The notes under the pieces were generated by a model. It ran no database searches, was not told the DNA's origin, and saw nothing but the letters and a program-made list of their open reading frames with translations. Below, piece by piece: positions 49,835 to 58,560 of a stretch of 64,000 nucleotides of DNA (its first letter is position 1; each line of letters starts with the position of its first letter). Both the position numbers and the translations under genes were made by a program. This DNA comes from Natrinema sp. CBA1119 (GTDB lineage Archaea; Halobacteriota; Halobacteria; Halobacteriales; Natrialbaceae), in assembly GCF_002572525.1 (NCBI RefSeq), contig NZ_PDBS01000002.1:186001-250000 (forward strand). The letters are read 5' to 3'.

Positions 49835-51568
49835 TTATCGAAATTGGCCAGAGGAGACGCCTTCGCTCCGCTGGAGATCTACCTCATACTTGTCGAATAC
49901 GGATTCGAATCCTTCGTCGACGATCTGCTGGACGAGTTCAGCGAACGAACTTCGATTTCCTGGATCCTCAACAAGCGACCGAAACGTACTCTCGAAGTGA
50001 TGCCCATGAGAAGGCCGATCACGACTCGAGGTTTCGTGAGCGGCTTCGTGCAACACCACGAGATACAGGTCGTGCATCCAGACTGCACGCTGGCGGCTCG
50101 TCACTGCCGAGTCGGTGATCACGATGTACGTCCTGCCATCAGTCCAGGCATCGACACTCGCCTCACCGTAGTACACGTCTCGCTCAATCCCAAGCTCCTT
50201 TGCGAGCACCCGAGCGAAGCGGAGATAGCGCCGCTGATCAGCGTTCAACTGTGATTCGTCCTCGATGCGATGATAGCACGTCCAGACACCTTCTGACTCT
50301 GCTTGTTCGCCAACATCGAACGTCTCTGGCACCGCTATCGATGTATCCTCGTCAGTGGCGAGGTCGCGAAGCCGCTGGGTCGCCGAATCACTCGTATCGA
50401 GGACGACGTAACCACGCTCGACGAGTTTGTCCGCGCCTTTTTCGGCATCGCCGACCCACCCGATTTTCGGGGCCGCCTGGATCTCCTCGAGGCTGATACG
50501 GGACTCAGTCGCTAATTGGAACAGTTTGCGATCGGCCCACTGCTCGTCCGACGACTCGGATTCCATCGCCTCGATCATTACCTCCCGACTCTCAGCAGTC
50601 AGCCGGTCATCCGAGACGTCCACATACAGATCGTCACGAGCCTGCTCAAGTGCGTTGTTGATCCGCTGCCAGCGGTCACAGCCTGACTGGATATCGTTGC
50701 GGGCAAAGTTCAGCGTCAAGTTTCCCTTCGAGACGACAACCCCGCCGAGTCCGTATTCGCGTTTCGTCGTCACGTACAGGCCATTACTGTAGATATCGAG
50801 CCCCTCGTGGGGTGTGTACTCGAGTGCGAGAGTCGCATCGTCAGTTTCGCGTGTGAGCGACGGATGTGGCGAGTCAGCCACTGCCTCGAGTGGATCACCC
50901 TTGTCGACCGATTCGCCGTTGATTACGACCGAGACGCCGGTTCGTGACTGCACGTACGCGAAGCGCTTGCGAAGATCGCGAACGTAGCGCCGCCAGCGGT
51001 AACTGTCCGGATCTGGAACCTCGTCTTCGTAGTGATCGATCTCAACGAGCATCCCCTCGAGATGATGCTCAGCATCCACGAGTTGGCCATCGCGCCCACT
51101 GACGTCTGCCCACGGCCTCGAGTCGTGTCGATCTCGGTAGTCAAAGCACAGTGCGGTGCCATGACTCCAGATACGAACGGCACCCTTCGCGATGATCGCA
51201 CCCTTGCCGATGCCCCACTCGCCGATCGTCTCGTCGTCCGACCGTTGCTTGCTTCCCGAACCCAGCACTGAGAGGTTGCGTCGCCCTTCGGTCGATTCGA
51301 GGTCAACACCAGCGCCGTCATCGAGGATGAGCGATCGTTCAGGCGAGATACTGACCAGCACACGGGATGACCCAGGACTGTCGATGCCGTTTTGGACCGC
51401 TTCACGGATCGCGTCTGTGAGATCCGCCATCTGATCTTCGATAAGGTACGTTGCGACCCGCTCGTCAGCGGTCATTGTCACGGTCTTCTCGGTCGATGGC
51501 TGACTGGCCGGCCTCGAGTCAGTCGCTTCGTTTGTGGCGAACTCCGATAACGTCGGATGTTCTGTCAT
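49835..51568 (-). CDS. GHKL ATPase fused to an HExxH metallopeptidase-like domain
   Basis: 577 residues from ATG 51568; GTG 51613 gives 592 and overlaps the upstream stop (GTGA), so either start is possible. The N-terminal half is a GHKL (Hsp90/MutL/gyrase-type) ATPase: N-box REAVQNGIDS at 55-64, G1 motif DDGAGVD at 83-89, and G2 lid GEWGIGKG at 116-123. A middle region (about 190-400) follows the transducer layout. The C-terminal third ends in a zinc-peptidase signature HEAAH at 507-511 with a further His cluster HGHHFESTF about 10 residues on, as in SprT/WSS-type proteases. An ATP-driven protease or a phage/plasmid conflict protein is inferred; no characterised homologue comes to mind. Confidence 0.75.
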   Translation of the reverse strand: MTEHPTLSEFATNEATDSRPASQPSTEKTVTMTADERVATYLIEDQMADLTDAIREAVQNGIDSPGSSRVLVSISPERSLILDDGAGVDLESTEGRRNLSVLGSGSKQRSDDETIGEWGIGKGAIIAKGAVRIWSHGTALCFDYRDRHDSRPWADVSGRDGQLVDAEHHLEGMLVEIDHYEDEVPDPDSYRWRRYVRDLRKRFAYVQSRTGVSVVINGESVDKGDPLEAVADSPHPSLTRETDDATLALEYTPHEGLDIYSNGLYVTTKREYGLGGVVVSKGNLTLNFARNDIQSGCDRWQRINNALEQARDDLYVDVSDDRLTAESREVMIEAMESESSDEQWADRKLFQLATESRISLEEIQAAPKIGWVGDAEKGADKLVERGYVVLDTSDSATQRLRDLATDEDTSIAVPETFDVGEQAESEGVWTCYHRIEDESQLNADQRRYLRFARVLAKELGIERDVYYGEASVDAWTDGRTYIVITDSAVTSRQRAVWMHDLYLVVLHEAAHETSSRDRPSHGHHFESTFRSLVEDPGNRSSFAELVQQIVDEGFESVFDKYEVDLQRSEGVSSGQFR

Positions 51569-51609
51569 GGTGTCCACCCCTGTGGCACCATAGAAACCGA
51601 ACCGTGCGG

Positions 51610-51813
51610 TCACTTGGAAACAGGCATGAAATCCGGTTCGACTTGGCGCAGTCTTCCGGTATTCTCGAGGAATGAGTAGAGATCGTCGTACAGGTCAGTG
51701 TCTTCGTCGGTGCCGTCTGGGATGAACGCAACGTATACCAGTCGCCAACGATCACACAGAACCGTTGGGTGCGAATCATCACGACGTTCAACCGTCGAGG
51801 ACCATCAAGGGGA
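51610..51813 (-). pseudogene. Small ORF coupled to the GHKL gene, start codon apparently shifted
   Basis: A protein-like frame SSTVERRDDSHPTVLCDRWR then LVYVAFIPDGTDEDTDLYDD to QVEPDFMPVSK. Its TGA overlaps the GTG at 51613 of the next gene. No initiator exists in frame; an ATG lies one base out of frame just before TCCTCGACG, so a single inserted base would explain the loss. It may be a defunct or non-canonically started partner of the GHKL protein. Confidence 0.45.
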
Positions 51814-52307
51814 CGCTCAAGGAAGCCTGTCTCGCCCGCTGCATTACTCCGAACCAATGAAATGACGATTGCGACTTTTTCGTTCCCCCGGAATGAATCA
51901 TCGCATCAACTGTGATGACTCTTCCAGAATCAAGTTGCACTGCTAACTTTTCTCGAATTCCGCTTTCTTAGGCTGTGTCTGTCTCAATGACTCCGATTTC
52001 GGCGCAGTTGAAGAGTACGAACCCAACTGCAACGGCGTTCGAATGATGTCCACGAGTGGCCGCGAGTGAGCGGCCAACTGTGTGTGCAGCGGGATCCGAC
52101 ATCTGTCTGGATCAGCTGCACTCTAACGCATGTATTCAAAGGAGAAAAATCATGCTTCCAATATAGTTTGGTTCCGTCGCAGAACTAGCGCAGGAAGTGA
52201 TTGAAACGGTGTTCGCTGTGTCGAAGATTGAGCCTGAGTACCGCCGATGATCATAGTAATCGTCTCTGAGAAAGCGAAGTCCATGATACCGCTCAACACG
52301 CTCTGGT
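51814..52307. other. Intergenic, no supported gene
   Basis: About 490 bases with no frame showing conserved features on either strand; probable promoter of the minus-strand GHKL operon at its left edge. Confidence 0.35.
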
Positions 52308-52607
52308 CTACGAAGAGAGGTCACGCCACTCCGTTCCTGTTGCCGTTTCCAGCTGTTCCAGAAACTGGTCTATGAGTTGGTCTTCAGTACCCGCTGATCC
52401 GGGTGCTGTGTCAAGCACGTCAATCGTTGCCCGTCTGGTGGTCTCCAGAGTTCCTTCCCAAATTTCGATATTGATAACGGCCTTTCGAAAGATGACGAGC
52501 AGTCGATCCGCTTGTACGGTGAGATAGTCGATTTCCTGCCGGTCAAGCGCAGCAGGGACATCAACAGGTGCCGTCAGCTGATATAACGTGGCCGATGCAT
52601 CACTCAT
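52308..52607 (-). CDS. Small acidic protein, unrecognised
   Basis: A 99-residue protein from ATG 52607 (MSDASATLYQLTAPVDVPAA) with an alternating hydrophobic middle (IDYLTVQADRLLVIFRKAVI) and an acidic helical end (EDQLIDQFLEQLETATGTE). The frame continues to 52865 without conserved sequence. Possibly a HalOD1-like or antitoxin-like fold; not assigned. Confidence 0.45.
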   Translation of the reverse strand: MSDASATLYQLTAPVDVPAALDRQEIDYLTVQADRLLVIFRKAVINIEIWEGTLETTRRATIDVLDTAPGSAGTEDQLIDQFLEQLETATGTEWRDLSS

Positions 52608-53066
52608 TATGGAGAGACTCACGATGCTCGTATAAGAGTGTCCGGCGTCCATCTGTTCACAGACGGTACGAGGCGGATGCCCCGACCCTTGTGCTGGTAG
52701 AGACTCCAGATTGAGGAAACCGCCCTGTCCGGGCAAGCGGTCGAACTGCTCCGTCGTCTCGAGACGCTGTTGGACTATTGGACCCACGTCGGAATCATGG
52801 TCGGTCTTTCCTTCCTGGTCCCGCCGTCGCTGTACGACGCAATTCGAGACGCCGGCCACGCCCACCAGCGATTCGTGGAGCTACGTCCTCGCACACGATA
52901 TCGAACCAACTGACTGCGTGTAGGATACTCAGATATTTTCATCCAGCCGGGTTCAAGAAACTACTACGGACGAGATAACAAAGGCGTAGAGAGCTATGGG
53001 GGGATGTTTTGAAGCGTCTGGTGGTTACTGAAGGAGACGACGATATGATATATACATAAACTCGAT
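52608..53066. other. Intergenic, no supported gene
   Basis: Plus-strand frames at 52711-52978 lack recognisable features. ATATATAC near 53050 could be a promoter element. Confidence 0.3.
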
Positions 53067-53222
53067 CTAGCCCGACTGTGATCCAGTGAAGAGTGAATCG
53101 AGTACATTCGGATCGATGTAGTCGTAGAGCGGAGGAAGTTCTACTGGATCCCGACCTGTCTGTTTCGCAACTTCCTGGACGATATCGATAGAAGAGAGCT
53201 CACTGGTTGTCTGAATGCTCAT
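53067..53222 (-). CDS. 51-residue HalOD1-like half domain
   Basis: MSIQTTSELSSIDIVQEVAK then TGRDPVELPPLYDYIDPNVL and DSLFTGSQSG. The pattern V..VA...G.dp.eLPPLYd.IDPd.LDsLF is the N-terminal half of HalOD1, the haloarchaeal output domain; the beta-strand half is absent. Either a genuine short protein or a truncated gene. Another HalOD1-like gene is at 53748. Confidence 0.55.
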   Translation of the reverse strand: MSIQTTSELSSIDIVQEVAKQTGRDPVELPPLYDYIDPNVLDSLFTGSQSG

Positions 53223-53265
53223 AGACTACCTCACATAAAAATATCGGCGATCTGGTGGATGCTTG

Positions 53266-53376
53266 CTAATAATCATGGTGGTCAAGTCCGACCACGATAT
53301 CGGCGTCATCCTTGGCTTCCTCCATCACCATATCGACCTCCTCTTAGGTTGCTTCCTCAAACTCGCTCTCGTCCAT
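53266..53376 (-). pseudogene. Tiny acidic ORF with an in-frame stop
   Basis: MDESEFEEAT, TAA, then EEVDMVMEEAKDDADIVVGL and DHHDY in the same frame. Acidic helical composition on both sides of the stop suggests one former gene of about 36 codons. Unrecognised. Confidence 0.3.
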
Positions 53377-53461
53377 TCTATTCGCGTGTAAATCAACTAA
53401 GCGCTTCGACTGCCAAAGCGAAACGACCTATAGTGTCTACTCTGAAGTAGTACTACAGACA

Positions 53462-53689
53462 GTGAGCAGCGCAAAACAACGGCTCGAGGACTTGCCATCG
53501 AGTGCGAAGTTGGTCCACATGACGCTGGAATTCGAGGGAGAGTGCACACAGAAGGAACTTGTCAAGGAGACCAGGCTCTCATCTCGGACTGTTCGATATG
53601 CGATCTCTCGGCTTGAAGAAGAGCAATTAGTTGAGCAACAAGTGTCCTTTCGAGACGCCCGTCAGAAGCTCTATTCGCTTGTGGAGTAG
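53462..53689 (+). CDS. Small winged-helix regulator (MarR-like)
   Basis: 75 residues from GTG 53462: SSAKQRLEDLPSSAKLVHMT, then TQKELVKETRLSSRTVRYAI and SRLEEEQLVEQQVSFRDARQ, a bare winged helix-turn-helix of the kind used by small plasmid repressors. Divergent from the HalOD1-like fragments, convergent with the ArdC pair. Likely regulates nearby genes (inference). Confidence 0.75.
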   Translation: MSSAKQRLEDLPSSAKLVHMTLEFEGECTQKELVKETRLSSRTVRYAISRLEEEQLVEQQVSFRDARQKLYSLVE

Positions 53690-53747
53690 TCCATAGTCCT
53701 CGTGGACTTCTGGGGATCCTTTGACGCCCTTGTCTTGGTAGCCTGTT

Positions 53748-53966
53748 CTACGAAGTCTCAAGTACGGCCACATCGGATGGTGTCACTACCACGCGGAACT
53801 CACTAACCGAGAACCGAATCTCGAGATCAGTCTGTGGGCCTGTCGAATCCACGACCCGCTCGAGGGCTTCGACGTCGATCATCCGCTGTAGTTGGTACTC
53901 GCCTCGATCGAGGCCCTGTTCCTCGAGTGCAGTGATGATCTCGAGCAAAAGCGGTCGATCACTCAT
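53748..53966 (-). CDS. HalOD1-like small protein coupled to ArdC gene
   Basis: 72 residues: MSDRPLLLEIITALEEQGLD, YQLQRMIDVEALERVVDST, then strands LEIRFSVSEFRVVVT and PSDVAVLE. This follows the HalOD1 pattern (helix, short loop, IDveAL helix, two-three strands). Its start lies inside the 3' end of the ArdC-like gene (8-base overlap), so the two are translationally coupled and probably cooperate. Confidence 0.65.
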   Translation of the reverse strand: MSDRPLLLEIITALEEQGLDRGEYQLQRMIDVEALERVVDSTGPQTDLEIRFSVSEFRVVVTPSDVAVLETS

Positions 53967-54894
53967 TGTCGGTCATCTCGCTGACGACGTCGATGATCTC
54001 CTGGGCGGTCGAACTGATCCGTTCAAGCCGGTCGAGAATTGTCTCCGGCTCTTCTCCGTGCCACGCGGCAAGGTAAAACACTGAGCCGCTCGTATCCAAC
54101 TCGAAGTGCCGTCCAACGATGTAACCGACCGCTTCGGCCTCGAGTTCACGTTTCGATCGCTCAGCCTCGTCGTCGACGCCACTGTGTAACAGCGCATGTG
54201 CGTACTCGTGAACGAGCGTGACAGCGAGATCTGCCTCGTTCTCACGATCATGGATGTCGACGTGTGGCTGTTCCGCTGGCCGATACTGGCAGACACCCTT
54301 GGCACTCCCATGCGACCAGTCCTGGGGTGATACGACCTCTACGTCTACTTCCAGTGTGTCTGCTGCCTCAAGGAGTGCGGGGACCAACTCGTCAGCCTGT
54401 CCCTTTGCTTCGGTCTCGAGGTCGGGCAGTGGCTCGCCGTCAGTCTGCGAAACATCGAAGACGGGCGCAGGTCGAAATCCCACGAGTCCCCTTTCCCAGC
54501 TGTCCGGAGGGGTTTCATCGTATTCACAGTCACTGCGCTCGTGGTACGAGGGCGAGTTTCCGCAGTTGGGACATCGCTTCGCAATGATCGGTGCCCAGAT
54601 CCAGATCGCTGTCTCCCCTTCTTTCACATGCCGGTCGAACTCGTTTTGCCATGTTCGATAGCCGGCAACGCGCGTTGCATGCGGACACTGGAGTTTGATC
54701 AACAGCGTGTTTCGGTGAGAGTAGTCGTGGAAGCGACTCTGAACGTCCAACCACTCTGTGAACTGCGCGCTCGAGACGGCGTCATCGACCTCGTCGACGA
54801 GATCCTGGATCCATGCTTCGATCGTACTGTGCATCTCATCATGCCGGGTGTCCGAATCGTCGAACGTTTCCCGGGAGCTGCTGCTTGTAGCCAT
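53959..54894 (-). CDS. ArdC-like antirestriction protein with zinc metallopeptidase domain
   Basis: 311 residues. The N-terminal ArdC-type ssDNA-binding domain is at about 20-145 (WLDVQSRFHDYSHRNTLLIK, GYRTWQNEFDRHVKEGETAI, WIWAPI), with an inserted Cys pair at 108/111 and a further Cys at 123 that may bind zinc. The C-terminal IrrE/ImmA-like peptidase has HEYAH at 229-233 and a downstream Glu-rich helix KRELEAEAVGYIVGRHF. Bacterial ArdC protects incoming plasmid DNA from restriction during conjugation; a similar plasmid-establishment role is inferred. Coupled to the HalOD1-like gene. Confidence 0.85.
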   Translation of the reverse strand: MATSSSSRETFDDSDTRHDEMHSTIEAWIQDLVDEVDDAVSSAQFTEWLDVQSRFHDYSHRNTLLIKLQCPHATRVAGYRTWQNEFDRHVKEGETAIWIWAPIIAKRCPNCGNSPSYHERSDCEYDETPPDSWERGLVGFRPAPVFDVSQTDGEPLPDLETEAKGQADELVPALLEAADTLEVDVEVVSPQDWSHGSAKGVCQYRPAEQPHVDIHDRENEADLAVTLVHEYAHALLHSGVDDEAERSKRELEAEAVGYIVGRHFELDTSGSVFYLAAWHGEEPETILDRLERISSTAQEIIDVVSEMTDNE

Positions 54895-55339
54895 GTTCGA
54901 TCACTGCTTCTCGAGTCGGATCGAGTCGTACTGAACTCGAGAAGACCTCCGCCCTTCAGGGGGTCTCAAAAATACGCCGGACTCGAGCAGCTAGAGAGTC
55001 GTCAGTCAGCAGGCGCCGGTTTCTCCACTTTGATCGGCGTGTCGTCTGGCGTTCTGCTCTTGTTCAGGAGAGACGCTGTGCCGATAAAAGTTCGCTCGAG
55101 TGTTGCGAGTGTTTTGGCACGTTGCTCATTAGGTATTGTCTCCGCCCTTATTGAGGCACGAAAAGCTATACTGCACTGTGTATCTTTCTACAGGTGAATA
55201 CAGGGTACGAATCTTGCACCAGTTGCGGCCTGGACAGCCGTCATACAGACTTCACCATGAGAGCGTCCTGCATGTTGGCTAAACCTGGATTTTCAGTCTC
55301 CCGCAAGTAATTAAAGCGATACCAAAAATACTGCAAACA
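54895..55339. other. Intergenic, divergent promoter region
   Basis: Lies between the ArdC gene and the plus-strand lipoprotein gene. Contains a TTAAAGCGATACC segment ~30 bases before 55340 that may be the lipoprotein promoter. No gene supported. Confidence 0.35.
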
Positions 55340-56398
55340 ATGAATTCTCTCAATCTATTTCGAAGCTCACCCAAGACCAAGAAGGCTGGTGGTGTTCAAA
55401 GAGCCAGGTCCAACGGTGGGCTGCACCGCCAACTAACCCGCCGAGACTTGCTTGGTGGGACCGGGACTGCAATCGTCACCGCCCTTGCTGGGTGTACGAG
55501 CCCAGGAGGAACCAGGGGTGCCGCTCAAGGCGGAGCCGAGCACCAACCCGCCACGCTCAGAATGGGGACTATAACTGATTCGGAGCTACCAGCGAGGGCC
55601 CTCTATTCAATCGGTACCGAAGACGGTCCTGATCGACGGCAGGTTGAGCTGATAGACGAGATCCTTGACGGTGGAACGACGGTCGAACGTATAAACCCGC
55701 CATTCCCAGAAGACCAACACATCTACTACGATGACGCGGTCTACGTGCTCTTCCACGAGATCACCGAACAGATACCGGCCACGAGCTACCAGATCCGGAT
55801 GGACATTGTCCAAGGGACGGTGGTCGAATCGGAAGCTGTCCATTTCTCCAACCTCCCGGCTGTCGACAGGGAGAAGTTTGCCGCCTACGGGTGGGACGTT
55901 GGCAGGAGTTTTGGATTTGGGACATCGATCCTCTACACCCACACCGAACATGAGAAATCAGCCCTCGTTCCAGAGTCGGAGTACTCGTACATCGTCTGGG
56001 AGGACGGCTCGGAGGCAGCGTGGTTCGTCGACAACTCCCACAAAACGACGCTAAACACCTACGAATACTCAGCCGAGAAGTACTCGACCGCCGCCGAATA
56101 CGGACAGCGAATGCGCGATCAACTGGCGTTCGAGCTGGAGGGGCTCTCGGACGCTGAGACAGATATTGTCCAGACAGCCATTGACGAAAACCAGTACGCC
56201 GTCGACCACGAACAGACGCCTCCGCAGGCGTTCTGGTCGCTGGCAGACAGGTTCCGACCACAGGAACAGGCACACGGTCTCCAGGAGGATGGAGAGGGCG
56301 ACCTAAGTGGCCCCTATCTCGTACGCTACGGCGGTGAGATCTACTGGACGGTGCTGTTGGTCAAGGTTGAACGGACAGAGACACACACCGTTGGGTGA
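55340..56398 (+). CDS. Tat-exported lipoprotein, function unknown
   Basis: A 352-residue extracytoplasmic protein. The signal has the twin-arginine motif LTRRDLLGG and a lipobox ending in LAGC near residue 52, unusually far in because of a ~30-residue basic N-terminal extension. The mature part is acidic and beta-rich (RMGTITDSELPARALYSIGT, IWEDGSE-like IVWEDGSEAAWFVD) without catalytic motifs I recognise. It resembles other haloarchaeal surface proteins of unknown role. A later ATG could shorten the signal region. Confidence 0.75.
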   Translation: MNSLNLFRSSPKTKKAGGVQRARSNGGLHRQLTRRDLLGGTGTAIVTALAGCTSPGGTRGAAQGGAEHQPATLRMGTITDSELPARALYSIGTEDGPDRRQVELIDEILDGGTTVERINPPFPEDQHIYYDDAVYVLFHEITEQIPATSYQIRMDIVQGTVVESEAVHFSNLPAVDREKFAAYGWDVGRSFGFGTSILYTHTEHEKSALVPESEYSYIVWEDGSEAAWFVDNSHKTTLNTYEYSAEKYSTAAEYGQRMRDQLAFELEGLSDAETDIVQTAIDENQYAVDHEQTPPQAFWSLADRFRPQEQAHGLQEDGEGDLSGPYLVRYGGEIYWTVLLVKVERTETHTVG

Positions 56399-56741
56399 TC
56401 ACTTCGTTGCGATTGTGGTGCTTGGGCGACGAAATCTCGTCGAAACATCTGCTTCAAGTTCAGACGCCGAGTACTGGAAGAGAGTAGCAATTCCGCTTCC
56501 TCAGGCGAACCGAGCTTAATCGATATCCAACAGGAGTGTTACAGATATGTCTGTCTGTAGTACAGAGTTGATTGACGTTTTCTCCCAGAAAGAGCAAGGT
56601 GCATTATTTTACTATCCACGATAGAACAATATTGGCAATGGGGGACAATATAGCCGTCGGAAATCGCGCTGGTCGCGCTGGAAGAGATGAACTCGATAGT
56701 CTCGCCACACGGGCACTAATTCAAAACAAGGTGATTATCCG
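56399..56741. other. Intergenic with short ORF before the cox1 remnant
   Basis: A 35-codon frame 56638-56745 (MGDNIAVGNRAGRAGRDELD) ends in an ATGA overlap with the dead cox1 start, as the short ORF does in front of the live cox1, though the two peptides are unrelated. Nothing else visible. Confidence 0.35.
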
Positions 56742-57266
56742 ATGAGTGACCTTCCTTCACGCACGACCATCAAGCGATGGTTAGTCACGACGAATCACAA
56801 AGATATCGGAATTCTATATTTGGTGACCTCTCTGTTCTTAATTGTCGTTGGCGGTGTCCTTGCGCTGTTGTTCCGTGTTCAGTTATGGGAGGCTAGAGGT
56901 ACTGGATTTCTCACGAACACTGAATTCAATCAGGCCGTCTCGGTGCACGGTATGCTAATGATTTTCTGGGTGATTTCACCACTCGGAGTTGCCTAGGGCA
57001 ACTACGTTGTTCCGCTGCAAATCGGTGCAAAAGATATGGCGTTCCCGCGTCTGAACGCCATGAGTTACTGGTTTTACCTGTTCTCGGGGCTGCTCCTCCT
57101 GCTCTCGTTCTTCCAAGGAGTCACATGGGCCAACGGCTGGTATATGTACGCATCGTTGAACATCCCCATCTATAATCCCGGATATACGCTGATAATGGGT
57201 GGAAATTCAGCGATCCTCGCGTTGACGCTGTTCGTCATCTCAGTCACCCTCAGCTCGGTAAACTTC
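56742..57266 (+). pseudogene. cox1: Cytochrome oxidase subunit I, second copy, nonsense and truncated
   Basis: Begins MSDLPSRTTIKRWLVTTNHK and follows the live cox1 closely (haem-ligand segment SVHGMLMIFW). It then has an in-frame TAG at 56994-56996 where the live copy has Phe, and continues in the same frame ([20 protein letters not shown]) to TLSSVNF. There homology stops at about 57266 and IS-derived sequence begins. The CuB and haem a3 ligands are all lost. About one third of the gene remains. Confidence 0.92.
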
Positions 57267-57330
57267 TCGCTCTTGTATAGAGCTACGGAAAGCCCCTATA
57301 GTTACACTGAGCCGGCCATAATCTGGGAGT

Positions 57331-58347
57331 ATGTCTTCTGCTCAGCCGGCGTTCGGCGCGATGTTTCGAGAGCTGATCGAGTTGGGCGTCGTCGAGATTG
57401 ACACGGAGCCGCTCGATGCGGGCATCGAGCGGCGACTCAAGGAATTCTGGGAGAATACGTCCTGTCCACGGTGCGGGCACACCACCGTTCAAACGTGGCC
57501 GCATCTCGACCGCGTGTGGTGCCGTGACTGCAATTTCAAACCGGTCTACACCTACGGAACGCCGTTTCACGAGAAGTACCTCTCCAGTGGCGAGGTGCTT
57601 CTCGCGTTCACGCTCTACGCCGATACATTGCTCAGTATCAACCAGATCGCGCCGTTCCTCGGTCGGGCCCACAAAACCGTTCATATGGCGATTCGGGAGG
57701 CGGAAGCCGCGATCCATCGCGGCTTCCCCGTCGTCTGGAGCCTCCTCGACCAGACGATCGATGGACCGACGCAAGTCGACGAATCTGGCATAGTCTGTTC
57801 GGGCTACAAAGGACAAGAGCCGCCGCGGAGCAGCCGTTCTCGCGGCGGTTCGTCCCAGACAGGGCGCTCACGCTGGCGAGATCGTGCGAGCCGCCACTAC
57901 TGCCAGCGAACGAATTATCGCGTCCAGACGCTCAAAGTCACAAAGCTCGTCGATACAGCAATGCAGGCTGTACTCGACCTTCACTGTTCGACGACGTTAG
58001 AAGGCAGTGACGCGGATCTTTGTGAGCAGATCGCCCGCCGGAACGCGGGCGATCTGCAGTTACTGGCTGCTGATAAGGGCTATGACAAGCAATAACTCCG
58101 CGAACGACTCCGTGAACTCGACATTCGTCCGCTGATCAAGCACCGGATCTTCGCGCCGTACGATCACGCACACAACGCCCGCATTGATGAAGATCGGTAC
58201 GCTCAGCGGTCAATGGCCGAAACCGTCAACTCAGCCGTCAAGCGCTCGCTCGGCTACGCCGTGCGAGCGCGTAGCTGGTATCGAAAGTTCCGTGAAATTG
58301 CTCTGATGTGTGTCGTCTACAACATCAAACGTGCCGTCAAACAGTGA
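57331..58347 (+). pseudogene. Fused transposase remnant (IS1595 N-part, IS5 C-part)
   Basis: From ATG 57331: zinc-ribbon start ENTSCPRCGHTTVQTWPHLD, VWCRDCNFKPVYTYGTPFH, helix-turn-helix LLSINQIAPFLGRAHKTVHM, and the first DDE aspartate in PTQVDESGIVCSGYKG, all IS1595-like. After about 57890 the sequence becomes IS5-like (LKVTKLVDTAMQAVLDLHC, LLAADKGYDKQ). It has a TAA at 58093-58095 and then in-frame ERLRELDIRPLIKHRIFAPY and SWYRKFREIALMCVVYNIKR to 58347. Confidence 0.8.
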
Positions 58348-58367
58348 AATCCTTCGCCTTACAGCGA

Positions 58368-58379
58368 TTCAACAGAGCC
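58368..58379. repeat. 12-bp terminal repeat of the IS5-type remnant
   Basis: TTCAACAGAGCC, 21 bases after the transposase stop; the same 12 bases occur at 3980 and 42666. Serves as the reference for identifying those relics. Confidence 0.6.
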
Positions 58380-58526
58380 GATTGCTTCGATCAGCCCAGC
58401 CATGATTAGTATTCGAGAGCACTACTACCAAAAGGATTTCGTCGAATGCCTTCGGAGGCAGATACGAGGAACGAATTAGTTCGAGGTACGCAGTCTTTAG
58501 GGATCAGCTGATTCACACGGAACATA

Positions 58527-58551
58527 TCTGTAGAAGAGAATTTCTACAGAG
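58527..58551 (-). terminator. Hairpin immediately after folE
   Basis: TCTGTAGAA, short loop GAGAAT, TTCTACAGA: a 9-bp perfect stem ten bases beyond the folE stop. Could end the transcript, or be a palindromic IS end. Confidence 0.4.
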
Positions 58552-58560
58552 CCGCCCAGG

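Larger units (their letters stand above)
57267..58379 (+). mobile_element. Chimeric IS remnant: IS1595-type head joined to IS5-type tail
   Basis: The left part encodes an IS1595-family transposase N-terminus (57331 to about 57890). The right part encodes the C-terminal half of an IS5-family transposase and closes with TTCAACAGAGCC at 58368-58379. The reading frame passes through the join, so an illegitimate recombination fused two elements. Neither is functional. Confidence 0.75.
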
